64,000 bases of DNA. Source: Paraburkholderia solitsugae. Lineage in GTDB: Bacteria > Pseudomonadota > Gammaproteobacteria > Burkholderiales > Burkholderiaceae. The stretch spans positions 177,571-241,570 of the forward strand of contig NZ_WOEY01000134.1 of NCBI RefSeq assembly GCF_013177695.1, written 5' to 3'. Position 1 is the stretch's first letter. Every line of letters begins with the position of its first letter. Shown here piece after piece: positions 8,792 through 17,984 of this stretch. The notes beneath the pieces were generated by a model that ran no database searches, had not been told where the DNA came from, and saw only the letters and a program-made list of their open reading frames with translations. The position numbers and the translations under genes were made by a program.

Positions 8792-9648
8792 CGGGCATTG
8801 TCCCCACAAGCAATTTCAGCAAAGCCAGTACAAATCGCACCGGAAGCCGAAATGGCCTTCATCACACGCGGCGATGTCAATGCAGCGAATTCGTCGGCAT
8901 GCCGGTACGCGCTCATCGCAGGCGTCAGTGGACCATCACCGAGCGATGCTGGGTGACTGTAGATTTCGCACACACCCTCAGACATGCCGGCTATCGCCTC
9001 AAGTATCACCGTCTCGTCCATTTTCCCCGTTTCGGACATGCCGACCACGTAGTCGTTTCGCGCGATCCCCGCGCGATCGAGTTTCGCCCGGACGAGCGCT
9101 ACCCAAGGTTTAATCCAAGCCGGGGAGTTTGCTTCGAACGGCAGGCGCACGGCGCGCATGCCGTATTCCGGCCCGATCTGGAGAATCAGCGACAGGACAG
9201 TTGGATGTAAATGGAAGTGCTTGTGAGTATTCACGTGGTCGAGCGTGAGCCCAGTTCTGGCGAACGCGTCAAACTGGGCGCGAATTTCCGCAGCGAGCTG
9301 TCGACGGACATGCGGCAAGAAGTAGAAGCGGAAGCCGTCACGCACCATGTTGCGACCGAAGTGGCCTTGCTTATCGACCAAGGCTGGTATTGACTGGCGT
9401 AGAAGCGTGGCTGCCCCGTCGGCCAACACAAGATGAAGACCGACGTGCAGGTCCGGTAGACGTCGCGCACGAGAAACGGCGTCGGCTGCAGCGGGCGCGC
9501 TCACCATCAGGCTTGCCGCGGTCAGTACGCCGTGTCGGTGGGCCTGTTCGGTGGCCTCATTAACACGCACGTCCAAACCGAAATCATCAGCGGTTATGAT
9601 TAGCCTGCGATGACCAACGCGCGACCTCGTCGGCTCACTCCTTGGCAT
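8788..9648 (-). CDS. hpnK: Hopanoid biosynthesis deacetylase HpnK (YdjC-like)
   Basis: A YdjC-fold deacetylase of 286 residues. In hopanoid side-chain assembly HpnK removes the acetyl group from N-acetylglucosaminyl-bacteriohopanetetrol after HpnI adds the sugar. The metal-binding motif TADDFGLD lies near residue 20 and the histidine cluster VNTHKHFHLHP near 135, both as expected. The hpnJ stop codon overlaps the start region (GTGATG at 9651-9646), so ATG 9648 or GTG 9651 may be used. The 3' end overlaps hpnL by 4 nt. Confidence 0.92.
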   Translation of the reverse strand: MPRSEPTRSRVGHRRLIITADDFGLDVRVNEATEQAHRHGVLTAASLMVSAPAAADAVSRARRLPDLHVGLHLVLADGAATLLRQSIPALVDKQGHFGRNMVRDGFRFYFLPHVRRQLAAEIRAQFDAFARTGLTLDHVNTHKHFHLHPTVLSLILQIGPEYGMRAVRLPFEANSPAWIKPWVALVRAKLDRAGIARNDYVVGMSETGKMDETVILEAIAGMSEGVCEIYSHPASLGDGPLTPAMSAYRHADEFAALTSPRVMKAISASGAICTGFAEIACGDNAR

Positions 9649-11069
9649 CACGCTTCGTGGGCGCGTAGGAAGCGGAAGAATTCCACGCCTTCACGCAGGC
9701 GCCGTTTCATCATGTCCCAGCTCGTGAGCATCTCGCGCAGAATTTCCCAGATCTTCGACGGACGGAAATAGAAGCGCTTATAGAAGTTTTCGAGCTGGTG
9801 GTAAATCTCGTCACGCGACAGATGCGGATAGCCGATCGCCGCGAGCTGCACGCCCGACTTGCTGACGAGGTTGATGACCTTGTTCTCTTCCAGCCAGCCG
9901 TTTTCGACCGCCTGGTTGTAGAGCGTCGTGCCGGGATAGGGAGCCGCGAGCGACACCTGAATCGTATGCGGATTGATTTCCTTCGCATACTTGATGGTCT
10001 TCTGGATCGTGTCCTGCGTCTCGCCAGGCAGGCCGAGAATAAAGGTGCCGTGAATCTTGATGCCGAGCTTGCGGCAATCTTCGCTGAAGCGGCGCGCAAT
10101 GTCGGTGCGCAGACCCTTCTTGATGTTCAGGAGAATCTGGTCGTCGCCCGATTCATAGCCCACCAGCAGCAGGCGCAGGCCGTTTTCCTTCATGATCTTC
10201 AACGTCGCGTACGGCACGTTCGCCTTCGCATTGCACGACCACGTCACACCCAGTTTGCCGAGACCGCGGGCGATCTCCTCGACGCGCGGCTTGAAGTCGG
10301 TGAAGGTGTCGTCGTCGAACATGATCTCCTTGACTTCAGGCATGTTGTCGCGAATCCACTTCACTTCTTCGAGCACGTTCTCGGTCGAACGCGTGCGGTA
10401 GCGATGCCCGCCCACCGTTTGCGGCCACAGGCAGAACGTGCATTTCGAACGGCAGCCGCGGCCCGTGTAAATCGACACGTACGGGTGCTTCAGATAGCCG
10501 ATGAAATAGTTGTCGATCTTCAGATCGCGCTTGTAGACGGGCGCCACGAACGGCAACTCGTCCATGTTCTCCAGGATCGGGCGCGCTTCGTTGTGCTCGA
10601 TCGAACCGTCGGCCGCGCGATAGCTCAGACCTTTGATGCCGGCGAACGGCTTGCCTTCGGCAACTTCCTGGCAGGTGAAGTCAAATTCTTCACGGCAGAC
10701 GAAATCGATCGCCTCGCTCGCGGTCAGCGAATTGTGCGGATCGACCGCGACCTTCGCGCCGACCATGCCGATCAGCACCGAAGGCTTGCGCTTCTTCAGG
10801 TCTTCGGCGAACAGTGCGTCGGTGGGGAAAGACGGTGTGCTGGTGTGGATCACCACCAGGTCATATTGCTTTGCTATGTCGAGCGACGCTTCGACGGACA
10901 AGCCGTCGGCGGGGGCATCGAGTACGCGGCTATCGGGCACGAGCGCGGCGGGCTGCGCGAGCCAAGTCGGATACCAGAACGAGCGTACTTCACGCTTGGC
11001 CTGGTAGCGCGAACCCGCGCCACCATCGAAGCCGTCATACGACGGCGCCTGTAAAAATAATGTTTTCAT
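9648..11069 (-). CDS. hpnJ: Hopanoid radical SAM protein HpnJ
   Basis: A 473-residue B12-binding-type radical SAM enzyme. HpnJ contracts the glucosamine-derived side chain to the cyclitol ether of composite hopanoids. The cluster motif GRGCRSKCTFCLWPQ (CxxxCxxC) lies near residue 205, followed by GLPGETQDT. The start MKTLFLQAPSYDGFDGG at ATG 11069 is chosen because CAGGAG stands 5-6 nt upstream; an in-frame extension to 11120 has no such site. It is 75 bp downstream of hpnI and overlaps hpnK. Confidence 0.94.
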   Translation of the reverse strand: MKTLFLQAPSYDGFDGGAGSRYQAKREVRSFWYPTWLAQPAALVPDSRVLDAPADGLSVEASLDIAKQYDLVVIHTSTPSFPTDALFAEDLKKRKPSVLIGMVGAKVAVDPHNSLTASEAIDFVCREEFDFTCQEVAEGKPFAGIKGLSYRAADGSIEHNEARPILENMDELPFVAPVYKRDLKIDNYFIGYLKHPYVSIYTGRGCRSKCTFCLWPQTVGGHRYRTRSTENVLEEVKWIRDNMPEVKEIMFDDDTFTDFKPRVEEIARGLGKLGVTWSCNAKANVPYATLKIMKENGLRLLLVGYESGDDQILLNIKKGLRTDIARRFSEDCRKLGIKIHGTFILGLPGETQDTIQKTIKYAKEINPHTIQVSLAAPYPGTTLYNQAVENGWLEENKVINLVSKSGVQLAAIGYPHLSRDEIYHQLENFYKRFYFRPSKIWEILREMLTSWDMMKRRLREGVEFFRFLRAHEA

Positions 11070-11144
11070 GAGCACTCCTGGAGCGCAAATCATGTACCGG
11101 ACGATGAGGATGCTGATCACACGGCACGTGTACGAATATCATCG

Positions 11145-12362
11145 TCAATCGGATGTCTTCATCGCTGTCGTGTTTGCGGTGCGTACTGATTCTATGGCTT
11201 GGGTGACTGGCATGCGCGCTCCGCGCCAGACTACGTACGATCCGAACGCCGCAGCAAGCCACTGCAGCGCAAGAAGCATGTCGCGCAGAGGCACGAGAGG
11301 CAGATCGCGCCAGAATGTCCGCGTATGACGTGCACTGCGCCCGTGTAAAATTATTCGCGCAACGAGGCTGAAAACCGTGTTTGCGGCCAGAATCGCGGCC
11401 GCCTGGTGGTGGGAGCAAGCGCCGTTTGCTGAATCGAACAGCGCCGCAATACCGGCGCTGAACAGAAGCCACGGTGTCGGAAACGTAATGACGAGGGATG
11501 CGAAGCCCCACGGATTGATCGACCGTATCGTTCGTAGCCAGCGGGTTTCGCGTTGCCAAAGCGTCGCGAACGTGGGCTCAATAACGTCTGTCGCGACCAT
11601 CACCGGAGACAGCACAGTTCGCAAGCCGAGGGCGCGAGCGTGCTCGGCGAGCCAGTAGTCGTCAGCGAGGCAGTTTTTAAGTGCCTCGAAGCCCCCAATC
11701 CGTTCGAGAGTCTCGCGTCTAATCGCCAGCGTGGCGCCAAAACCGAAACGGCGAGAACCACCGGCATGCGCGACTCGCACCGACGGCGCAAACCATTCAT
11801 TAATAAACAACGCGCCCACACGTGGCCAGAAGCCTCCTACGCCCTGAGCCATATACAGGCATGTGACTACACCGACGGTGGCGTCGGTCAGTGGAGCGAC
11901 CACTGTCTCCAGGTAATCTGGTCTTACGGCGATGTCACTATCGGCGATGACGATGATGTCATGTCGCGCTCGTTCCGCCATGTTGATCAGATTGCTCACC
12001 TTGAGATTGCTGCCGTGAACCCGCGTGTCGATTGCGAGCTCTATGTCGCGCAGTGGGTACGCGGCTTGTAGCCGTCGGACGATGTTGATCGCTGGATCAC
12101 GCGAGGATGAGACGCCGAACAGAAGCTGGAAGTTGGAGTGCGTCTGCTCGCAGAATGTAGCAAGGTTCTCGTACAAGCGCGGTTCCGACCCGCATAGTGG
12201 CTTCAGTACGCTGATGCCCCCAATCTGACGGTGGTCCCTCGCGCTGACGCTCGATCCTTCGAAAAAGGGCATCGCGACGGCAGCGATAGTTACATACACG
12301 GAACCGAGGCCGCAGGATAGAACAAGCAGGCAGATCGATACCTGCATTGGATGCACTGTCAT
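11145..12362 (-). CDS. hpnI: Hopanoid glycosyltransferase HpnI
   Basis: A GT2/GT21-like membrane glycosyltransferase of about 405 residues. HpnI transfers N-acetylglucosamine to bacteriohopanetetrol as the first step of side-chain elaboration. Seen: an N-terminal membrane segment, ISVLKPLCGSEPRLYENL, the nucleotide-sugar DxD in IADSDIAV, and the processive-type QRETRWLRT, then C-terminal membrane segments. The start is uncertain: ATG 12362 and ATG 12347 both fit the family and neither has a strong ribosome binding site; a TTG at 12434 is less likely. It is the first gene of the operon. Confidence 0.9.
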   Translation of the reverse strand: MTVHPMQVSICLLVLSCGLGSVYVTIAAVAMPFFEGSSVSARDHRQIGGISVLKPLCGSEPRLYENLATFCEQTHSNFQLLFGVSSSRDPAINIVRRLQAAYPLRDIELAIDTRVHGSNLKVSNLINMAERARHDIIVIADSDIAVRPDYLETVVAPLTDATVGVVTCLYMAQGVGGFWPRVGALFINEWFAPSVRVAHAGGSRRFGFGATLAIRRETLERIGGFEALKNCLADDYWLAEHARALGLRTVLSPVMVATDVIEPTFATLWQRETRWLRTIRSINPWGFASLVITFPTPWLLFSAGIAALFDSANGACSHHQAAAILAANTVFSLVARIILHGRSARHTRTFWRDLPLVPLRDMLLALQWLAAAFGSYVVWRGARMPVTQAIESVRTANTTAMKTSD

Positions 12363-13367
12363 TGGCCGATGCTCGTACGCACTCCCCGCAGAGCGGGCCA
12401 GGGGGATGGCGACACAAACTTCGCCGGTGTGCAAATCGACGCGACTCTGTCTTCTGTCTTACACGCGAAGCGGCGCAATCTCTGCCGGGCAGCTTCCAGG
12501 CGGCGACAAACCACCTCCGTAATGTTCGGTAATATTAATGAAAACATTATGCGGATCTTTAGGTCGATACGATACAGATCTGATTTTAATTAGTCAGATT
12601 AATCAATATGGGCTACGGTGGTGCGGATGCAAAAAATTCGTGCGTACCTTCATTTCAATTGCGATGTGATTCGAGAAAAGACACACCCTCAGCAATCAGT
12701 GAGGGATTGTAGCAGCGCGTGAATGAGGCTGCAGCGTAGGTGCCGCGCCAACGATACCGTATCTCGGCAGATATGAAAATTACGTTTTTCTTTCTTGATT
12801 GTTTTAAAAAATAGAATAGTTTATTCAATAATTAACAATAAGAATGCTGTGTAATTCAGTAATTGCTTTCAGATTTCTGTCGCGATTAGACTGGCTGCTA
12901 TGCTGTCACGACATAGGCGGACGATTTCATCAAAGAAGGGAAGTATTAATCCTGAAGTGGCCGGCGTGCTGAAGCGGTCGCACTATCGGCTTGAGGCAAA
13001 CCGGCTGCCCATTGGCTGATGCTACATGCCCCATAGAAGGTTTTTGATTGGAGGCCGCGGCCCCGGACAGATGAGCAGACGGTGTGGATAGGCCACGTTT
13101 GATCGCAGACCTGGACAACGAACAGCGTCTGTGATGATGTGTCTGGCATAGATGCCATATCTGCTCGCCGCCACTAACCTGCGTTTCAAGCAGGTACGTG
13201 CAGCATGGCGCGGTTCCGCGTTTTCATGCGTGCAGTAAATTGACGATTTGTCGTCTGGATCTGTCACCGAAGTAGACGAAGCGAGGGCCAAGCGCAAACC
13301 GCGGGAAATATCGGAGCCGCGGTTCGACGGCTGAACGATACCCGTCGGATAGAGATCGGATCAATTA
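12363..13367. other. AT-rich gene-free region upstream of the hpn operon
   Basis: About 1 kb without a convincing gene. Bases 12530-12900 are markedly AT-rich. They hold ATCTGA(10 nt)TCAGAT at 12578-12599 and TAATGaaaaCATTA near 12536-12549, likely part of the hpnI control region. Short frames at 12930-13300 show no recognisable protein. Confidence 0.5.
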
Positions 13368-16238
13368 TCAGACGGCGGCGTCATTGGCGCGAAGTGCGAT
13401 CGCGAGAGGGAAATCGCAGAACTCGCGTGGCATTTGCAAGGTTGATTCCGCTAGGTCGAACGCAACGGGCGGTTTTCCAGAGAGTTTCCATAACCGTTCG
13501 AGACTATCCTTGCACCTCATCTCCCATGCCACGAACCCGCGACTTCGCGCGATGTGCAATGCGTTCAGGAGTGTGCATTCCGCCAAGTGCGAGGTGGCGT
13601 CGAACTCGCGTCGTAAAAGCATGATCTCTGCTTCGGCTCGCAGTAGTTCCACCCATGAGAAAAGGTCGTTCATAGCGGCTGCTCTTGTCATCGCACGAGC
13701 GAGCAACGCATCAGCATCGCGGGCTCTGCCAAATCTCGCTAGCGCAATTGCGGTTTCAGCCAGGAACGCGATTAGCACGACGCAATACTGCGCGTCGCCC
13801 ATTTTCTCCAGCGAAGGGGCGATGCTGATGTCATACGATTCGACTTGCCCCTGGCGCAGCGCAGTCAAACCTCGCCACATTTCCGCGCGCGGCTTAAATG
13901 CCCACACGCAGTGCTGCCGCACGGCGTCCGAGAGCATCTGGACCGCTTGGTTGAGCCCTGCTTCGTCGTTGCGCAGCAATGCTGTCGGACATAGTGCCTC
14001 GCTCAACACGTAGCAGATCGATGGCGTGTGGCCGAGTGCTTGCGCGTCCTTGAGTGCTCGCCGCGCTGTCAGCTCGGCGTCATCGTCGCGGCCGAGAAAG
14101 GCCAGTACTTGCGCGAGCACGGAGCCGGTTGCGCTGTGCTCGTCAAAAAGGAAGCGGATACGCTCGGCGCGGCTGGCACGGCCGTCCGGTATTCTGATCG
14201 ACTCCAGTTCAGTGAGTGCTTCATCGAGTTCCCCAAGCCACAGACGAGCCATTCCGGCCATCCTCCGCGCCACGGTCCGGTCGCTGGGCCAGCGGGATTC
14301 CCCGGCAACCTCCGTGAAGCGCGTCGCTAGAGCAAGGGTCCGCACATACTGTCCATTCAGCCATGCATGAGTCCAGCAACCCCATAAGGCTCGCAGCTGA
14401 TATTCAATATCACCCGTCTCCTGGGCAAGTGCCAACGCAGAGTCAAATGGTTCGCAAGTCTGAGCCCCTACACTTTGAAATAGCAGGCATGCGCCGCGCG
14501 CTGTCTGCAGCTTCATCTCCCATTCGACTACCGGCAAATTCAGCCGGGCCTGGACGGGAAGTTTGGCTAACGCGTCGAGAGCTGTGTCCAGGCGGGAGAG
14601 GCACTCCTCGAATAATGCAAGTTGCATGGTCGGGGCAATGCTGGCCACGGTGAGCTCGATGGCGATAACCGTTGTCCCGTCTGTTGAAAAACTCCATTCA
14701 ACAGCAGACCGAAGATCGTCCAGATAAAACCCGAACGTGCGGCTCCAGTCGAGTTCCGCGCGTTCTCTAGCGAACCTCTCGGCGGTCCGGAAAATGTCCA
14801 GAATGTGCCGCGCGTGGCGTACTAGCCAGTCGTGGCTCGTACCGCTTTCGACGAGACGGTCACGCGCATACGCGCGGATCGTGTCGAGAAGCCGGTAATG
14901 CATCTGGGGGAGGTTAGGGATGGCACACAAAAGTGACTTGTCGACGAGTTCGGCGATAGCGGTCGCCACCTCATGTTGCAGCATGTCGGCGCCGCCAATC
15001 ATCCGCTGCGCCGAGTCCAGCGTGAAAGTCCCGGCGAACAGACTGAGTCGCGACAACGCCGTCCGAAGGTGCGGCGGTAAAAGCGCGTAGCTCCAGTCCA
15101 CCGTCGCGCGCAATGTCTGCTGGCGCGGGAGCGCGGTTCGCGCCCCGTTTCGAAGAATCTGGAAGCGATGGTCGAGACGATCGGCTACCCCTTGAATGCC
15201 AAGGGAAGCAGTGCATGCGGCAGCGAGTTCGATTGCCAGCGGGATGCCGTCCAGTTGTCTACAAATACGAGCGATCAGTGGTGTGTATGCGTCGACTTCC
15301 GCATCCGGCTCCAAACCGGTCCGTTCGAGGAAAAGCTGGATCGCGCCGAAGCGCACGGCGTCTTGCGCATCGTAATGCGACGGCATGGCGAGCGACGGCA
15401 CGTGATAGACCCGCTCTCCCGCGATTCTCAGCGCTTCCCGGCTCGTGGCGATTACTGTCGAGTTCGGTGTCATCTGCAGCAGCGTCTCTACGAGCCGCGC
15501 CGCGCTTTCAATTAGGTGTTCGCAATTGTCAACAACGATCAGGAGGCGATGATCTTGGAGGGTAGGGGAGATTTTCTCGAGATATCGCGCCCCATCGCCA
15601 GGCGGGAAACCGAACGCGGCAGCGACCGTGGCCGGCAGGTAGTCAGCCGACGCGGTCGCCGCCAATTCCACGAGAACAGTGCCGTCGGCAAAGTACGATG
15701 ACATCTGGCGGGCAGCCTCGATCGCGAGCCGGGTCTTGCCGACGCCGCCTGTGCCGACGAGCGTGATGAGGCGTCGTGACCGGATGAGATCGGCGATCTC
15801 GACGAGCTGCGTTTCGCGGCCGATGAGGCGCGATACGTGAGCTGGAAGTCCTTTGCCGCGGAATGCCGACCTGCTTGTCGGTGCCAGGCTTGACGAATCT
15901 GGAACTAACGACGTATCAATGCCCAAATCTCCGACGAACTGGTACCCGCGTCCGGCAATGGTCCGTATCGCGCCGCGGTCGTTTCGCAGCGCGCGGCGCA
16001 GTCGTGATACCTGACCTTCGAGGGTATTCTCGCCGACGACTCTTCTCGGCCAGACCACCTCCATGATCTGTTCCTTACTAACGACCATGCTACGCTGTTC
16101 GATGAGCAGTACGAGAAGGTCGAACGCGCGGTCCCCAACGTTGACGCATACACCGTCGTGACTCAACTCGCGACGGCCGGGGTTAACGGTCGTCGCGCCG
16201 AAGCGAAACAGGACGGCAGATTGAGACGGCGTGACCAT
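13368..16238 (-). CDS. Winged-helix transcriptional regulator with NB-ARC/STAND ATPase domain
   Basis: A 956-residue regulator combining an OmpR/PhoB-type DNA-binding domain with an ATPase. Residues about 10-100 are the winged helix (DRAFDLLVLLIEQRSMVVSKE, then VSRLRRALRNDRGAIRTIAGRGYQFVG). Walker A GTGGVGKTRLA is at about 160 and Walker B LLIVVDNCEHL at about 230; TSREALRIAGE and GIPLAIELAAA are typical NB-ARC blocks. The remaining ~500 residues are helical and repeat-like. The start ATG 16238 has GGAGGA six nt upstream, which rules against the longer frame. It is monocistronic, facing away from the TetR gene. Its target and inducer are unknown. Confidence 0.9.
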   Translation of the reverse strand: MVTPSQSAVLFRFGATTVNPGRRELSHDGVCVNVGDRAFDLLVLLIEQRSMVVSKEQIMEVVWPRRVVGENTLEGQVSRLRRALRNDRGAIRTIAGRGYQFVGDLGIDTSLVPDSSSLAPTSRSAFRGKGLPAHVSRLIGRETQLVEIADLIRSRRLITLVGTGGVGKTRLAIEAARQMSSYFADGTVLVELAATASADYLPATVAAAFGFPPGDGARYLEKISPTLQDHRLLIVVDNCEHLIESAARLVETLLQMTPNSTVIATSREALRIAGERVYHVPSLAMPSHYDAQDAVRFGAIQLFLERTGLEPDAEVDAYTPLIARICRQLDGIPLAIELAAACTASLGIQGVADRLDHRFQILRNGARTALPRQQTLRATVDWSYALLPPHLRTALSRLSLFAGTFTLDSAQRMIGGADMLQHEVATAIAELVDKSLLCAIPNLPQMHYRLLDTIRAYARDRLVESGTSHDWLVRHARHILDIFRTAERFARERAELDWSRTFGFYLDDLRSAVEWSFSTDGTTVIAIELTVASIAPTMQLALFEECLSRLDTALDALAKLPVQARLNLPVVEWEMKLQTARGACLLFQSVGAQTCEPFDSALALAQETGDIEYQLRALWGCWTHAWLNGQYVRTLALATRFTEVAGESRWPSDRTVARRMAGMARLWLGELDEALTELESIRIPDGRASRAERIRFLFDEHSATGSVLAQVLAFLGRDDDAELTARRALKDAQALGHTPSICYVLSEALCPTALLRNDEAGLNQAVQMLSDAVRQHCVWAFKPRAEMWRGLTALRQGQVESYDISIAPSLEKMGDAQYCVVLIAFLAETAIALARFGRARDADALLARAMTRAAAMNDLFSWVELLRAEAEIMLLRREFDATSHLAECTLLNALHIARSRGFVAWEMRCKDSLERLWKLSGKPPVAFDLAESTLQMPREFCDFPLAIALRANDAAV

Positions 16239-16750
16239 GATGCGTCCTCCGCGCAGTGCGGACTTTGAAAAGTGTAACGTCACAGGCAACGCGGCGCTAC
16301 TTTTTCCTTGAAGTAACTTGCTGCCCTGACCTTCGGGCTCCCGCCCCCTTTCAAGTTCCTGCTGGCGGCAGCCGCTGCTCTCAGAGACGCGGCAGCCGGG
16401 CGCCAGAAGATTTCAGGACTTTTCAGCGTACCAAGAGGAGATGACGTTGCAGGGCCGCTATGATCGATGCATGTTCGGCTTGGCCAGCACGCGTGTCAGT
16501 GGAGTAGCGGACATGCAATTCGACGGAGCGATTATCGCTCTTGAGCGGCGGCCGACGAGAGTTCAACGACTATCTGACTCCGCCGCACGGCCCTTGCACC
16601 GAACGTGCAACCTGACCAGCACAGTCAGCAAGCGCGCTTTCAACGTCCAGCGAGCCAGCATAACGCGGAAGAAATAACCTCATCAGAGATTCGTTTTGAG
16701 GTCTGATCAACCGGACGGTGGTGTGCCGTCTATAGAAGCTGCAGCGACAC
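16239..16750. other. Intergenic region between divergent regulators, with a dispersed repeat
   Basis: Lies between the STAND regulator (leftward) and the TetR gene (rightward). It carries one copy of a repeat whose best-conserved 24 bp are at 16404-16427; similarity to the second copy appears to continue, weaker, to about 16560. No protein-coding frame is supported. Confidence 0.5.
16404..16427 (+). repeat. Dispersed repeat R1, copy 1
   Basis: A 24-bp stretch (CAGAAGATTTCAGGACTTTT then CAGC) is identical to 28034-28057. The following bases (AGAGGAG-ATGACGTTGC here, AGGAGGC-GATGGCGTTGC there) and a later block ending CTTTGAGCG/CTCTTGAGCG are also alike. It may be a remnant of a shared mobile or regulatory element; identity unknown. 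Confidence 0.7.
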
Positions 16751-17326
16751 ATGGGAACACCAACGGGAACACTAACAGTCCGCGAGCGGATTCTCGATCA
16801 TGCCATAGTCCTGATCATGGAGCGTGGCTACAACGGGTTTAGCTATCGCGACCTGTCGGAGCTGGTTGGCGTTAAGACTTCGAGCATCCACTACTACTTC
16901 CCGTCCAAGGAAGATCTTGTGCTCGAGGCCGTCAACGAGTACAGCGATAACGTACTCAACTCCATGCAGGAGATCGATGCTGCGTTGCCAGCGGACACGC
17001 AGCTTGCAAAGTACGCAGAGCTGTTCGACAGCGCATTGGGTGACGGTAACCAGATTTGTCTGTGCGGTATGCTAGCCGCGGACATTCGCTGGTTGCCAGA
17101 GAGCGTCCGACTTGCGGTTCAGACATTCTTCACAGCCAACGAAAGCTGGCTTGCGAAAGTGCTAGCACAAGGATTCGACGAACGCCCGCTCGCCGTCCAG
17201 GGCCCGTGGGATAGTGCGGCCCGAATGCTCTTCGCTGCATATCAGGGCAGCATGTTGGCAAGTCGCCTGTTTCGAACGGCAGCACGTCGCAAAGAAATCG
17301 AAGCCGCATGGAAGATCGTGAGGTAA
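16751..17326 (+). CDS. TetR-family transcriptional regulator
   Basis: A 191-residue TetR-type repressor. The N-terminal helix-turn-helix is clear: RERILDHAIVLIMERGYNGFSYRDLSELVGVKTSSIHYYFPSKEDLV, residues about 10-57. The C-terminal ligand-binding part (CGMLAADIRWLP, then WDSAARMLFAAYQGSMLASRLF) is typical of TetR proteins near oxidative-stress or dehydrogenase genes. The next gene on the strand, an Ohr relative, is dead, so its former target may have been lost. The start ATG 16751 lacks a strong ribosome binding site. Confidence 0.9.
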   Translation: MGTPTGTLTVRERILDHAIVLIMERGYNGFSYRDLSELVGVKTSSIHYYFPSKEDLVLEAVNEYSDNVLNSMQEIDAALPADTQLAKYAELFDSALGDGNQICLCGMLAADIRWLPESVRLAVQTFFTANESWLAKVLAQGFDERPLAVQGPWDSAARMLFAAYQGSMLASRLFRTAARRKEIEAAWKIVR

Positions 17327-17485
17327 AACAGCACCGAAAAGGGCGAAGCTTTTCACACAACGCGAAAACCCTCTTGCATTTTGTTTGCGGGCGGGTGATG
17401 AATCGGAGGTGTGACGGATTTCGTGAAAAAATCCATCTGGTAGGAGATGGCGCGACCTGCTAATTTCAATTGTAGGAACCCTATC

Positions 17486-17901
17486 ATGCCTATCGAGAAA
17501 GTTCTGTACTGTGCCATGCTCAAGCCACCGGAGCTCGCCACGGTCGCACGGTCGTGCACGAGAGCAAGTTCGACTTCAGGCTAAATACCGCGCGTGGGCC
17601 TGGGGATACAGGCGACGAAGGCACCAACCCTGAACAACTTTTTGCTACTACCCACAGCGGGTGGTTCCTCGGTGCGCAGAACAAGATTGCAATCCCGGCT
17701 GACGTCTCGCTCAACGGTAGGGTAGGCGTCGGATCTATTCGGGTAGGCTTTGATATCGATGTTGGATTGAAGGGCTCGCTGCCTGGTATATCAAGCGATG
17801 GAGGCCAGTCGGTTGTCGACAAGGCCCAAGTTGTCCGCGCGTATTCGAGCGCGACCCGTAGCAAGGTCGACTGCATGCTCACGCAAAACGCTGCCGGTTG
17901 A
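17486..17901 (+). pseudogene. ohr: Ohr/OsmC-type organic hydroperoxide resistance gene, inactivated
   Basis: It opens MPIEKVLY as Ohr proteins do, then shifts frame; the family sequence resumes in another frame (HGRTVVHESKFDFRLN, then EGTNPEQLFA). Both catalytic cysteines are gone: the usual YSACFLGA reads HSGWFLGA, and the usual VCPYSNATRGN reads VVRAYSSATRSK. About eight residues between FLGA and KIAIPADVS are also missing. Ohr reduces organic hydroperoxides through this cysteine pair, so the gene cannot be functional. It lies 160 bp after the TetR gene. Confidence 0.85.
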
Positions 17902-17984
17902 GCGGAAAAACCGTCTCGGGGAGAACGTCAAGAGGCAAATAGAATGCGTCAAATCGTCTGGGTGGCACTCCGCGAACGGGTGAT

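Noticed and set aside
9798..11054. A 418-codon open frame on the plus strand opposite hpnJ
   Set aside because: It is the mirror of a GC-rich conserved gene, has no ribosome binding site and no family resemblance.
17336..17354. Possible hairpin GAAAAG/CTTTTC after the TetR gene
   Set aside because: Only 6 bp of mostly A-T pairs and no U-tract; too weak to call a terminator.
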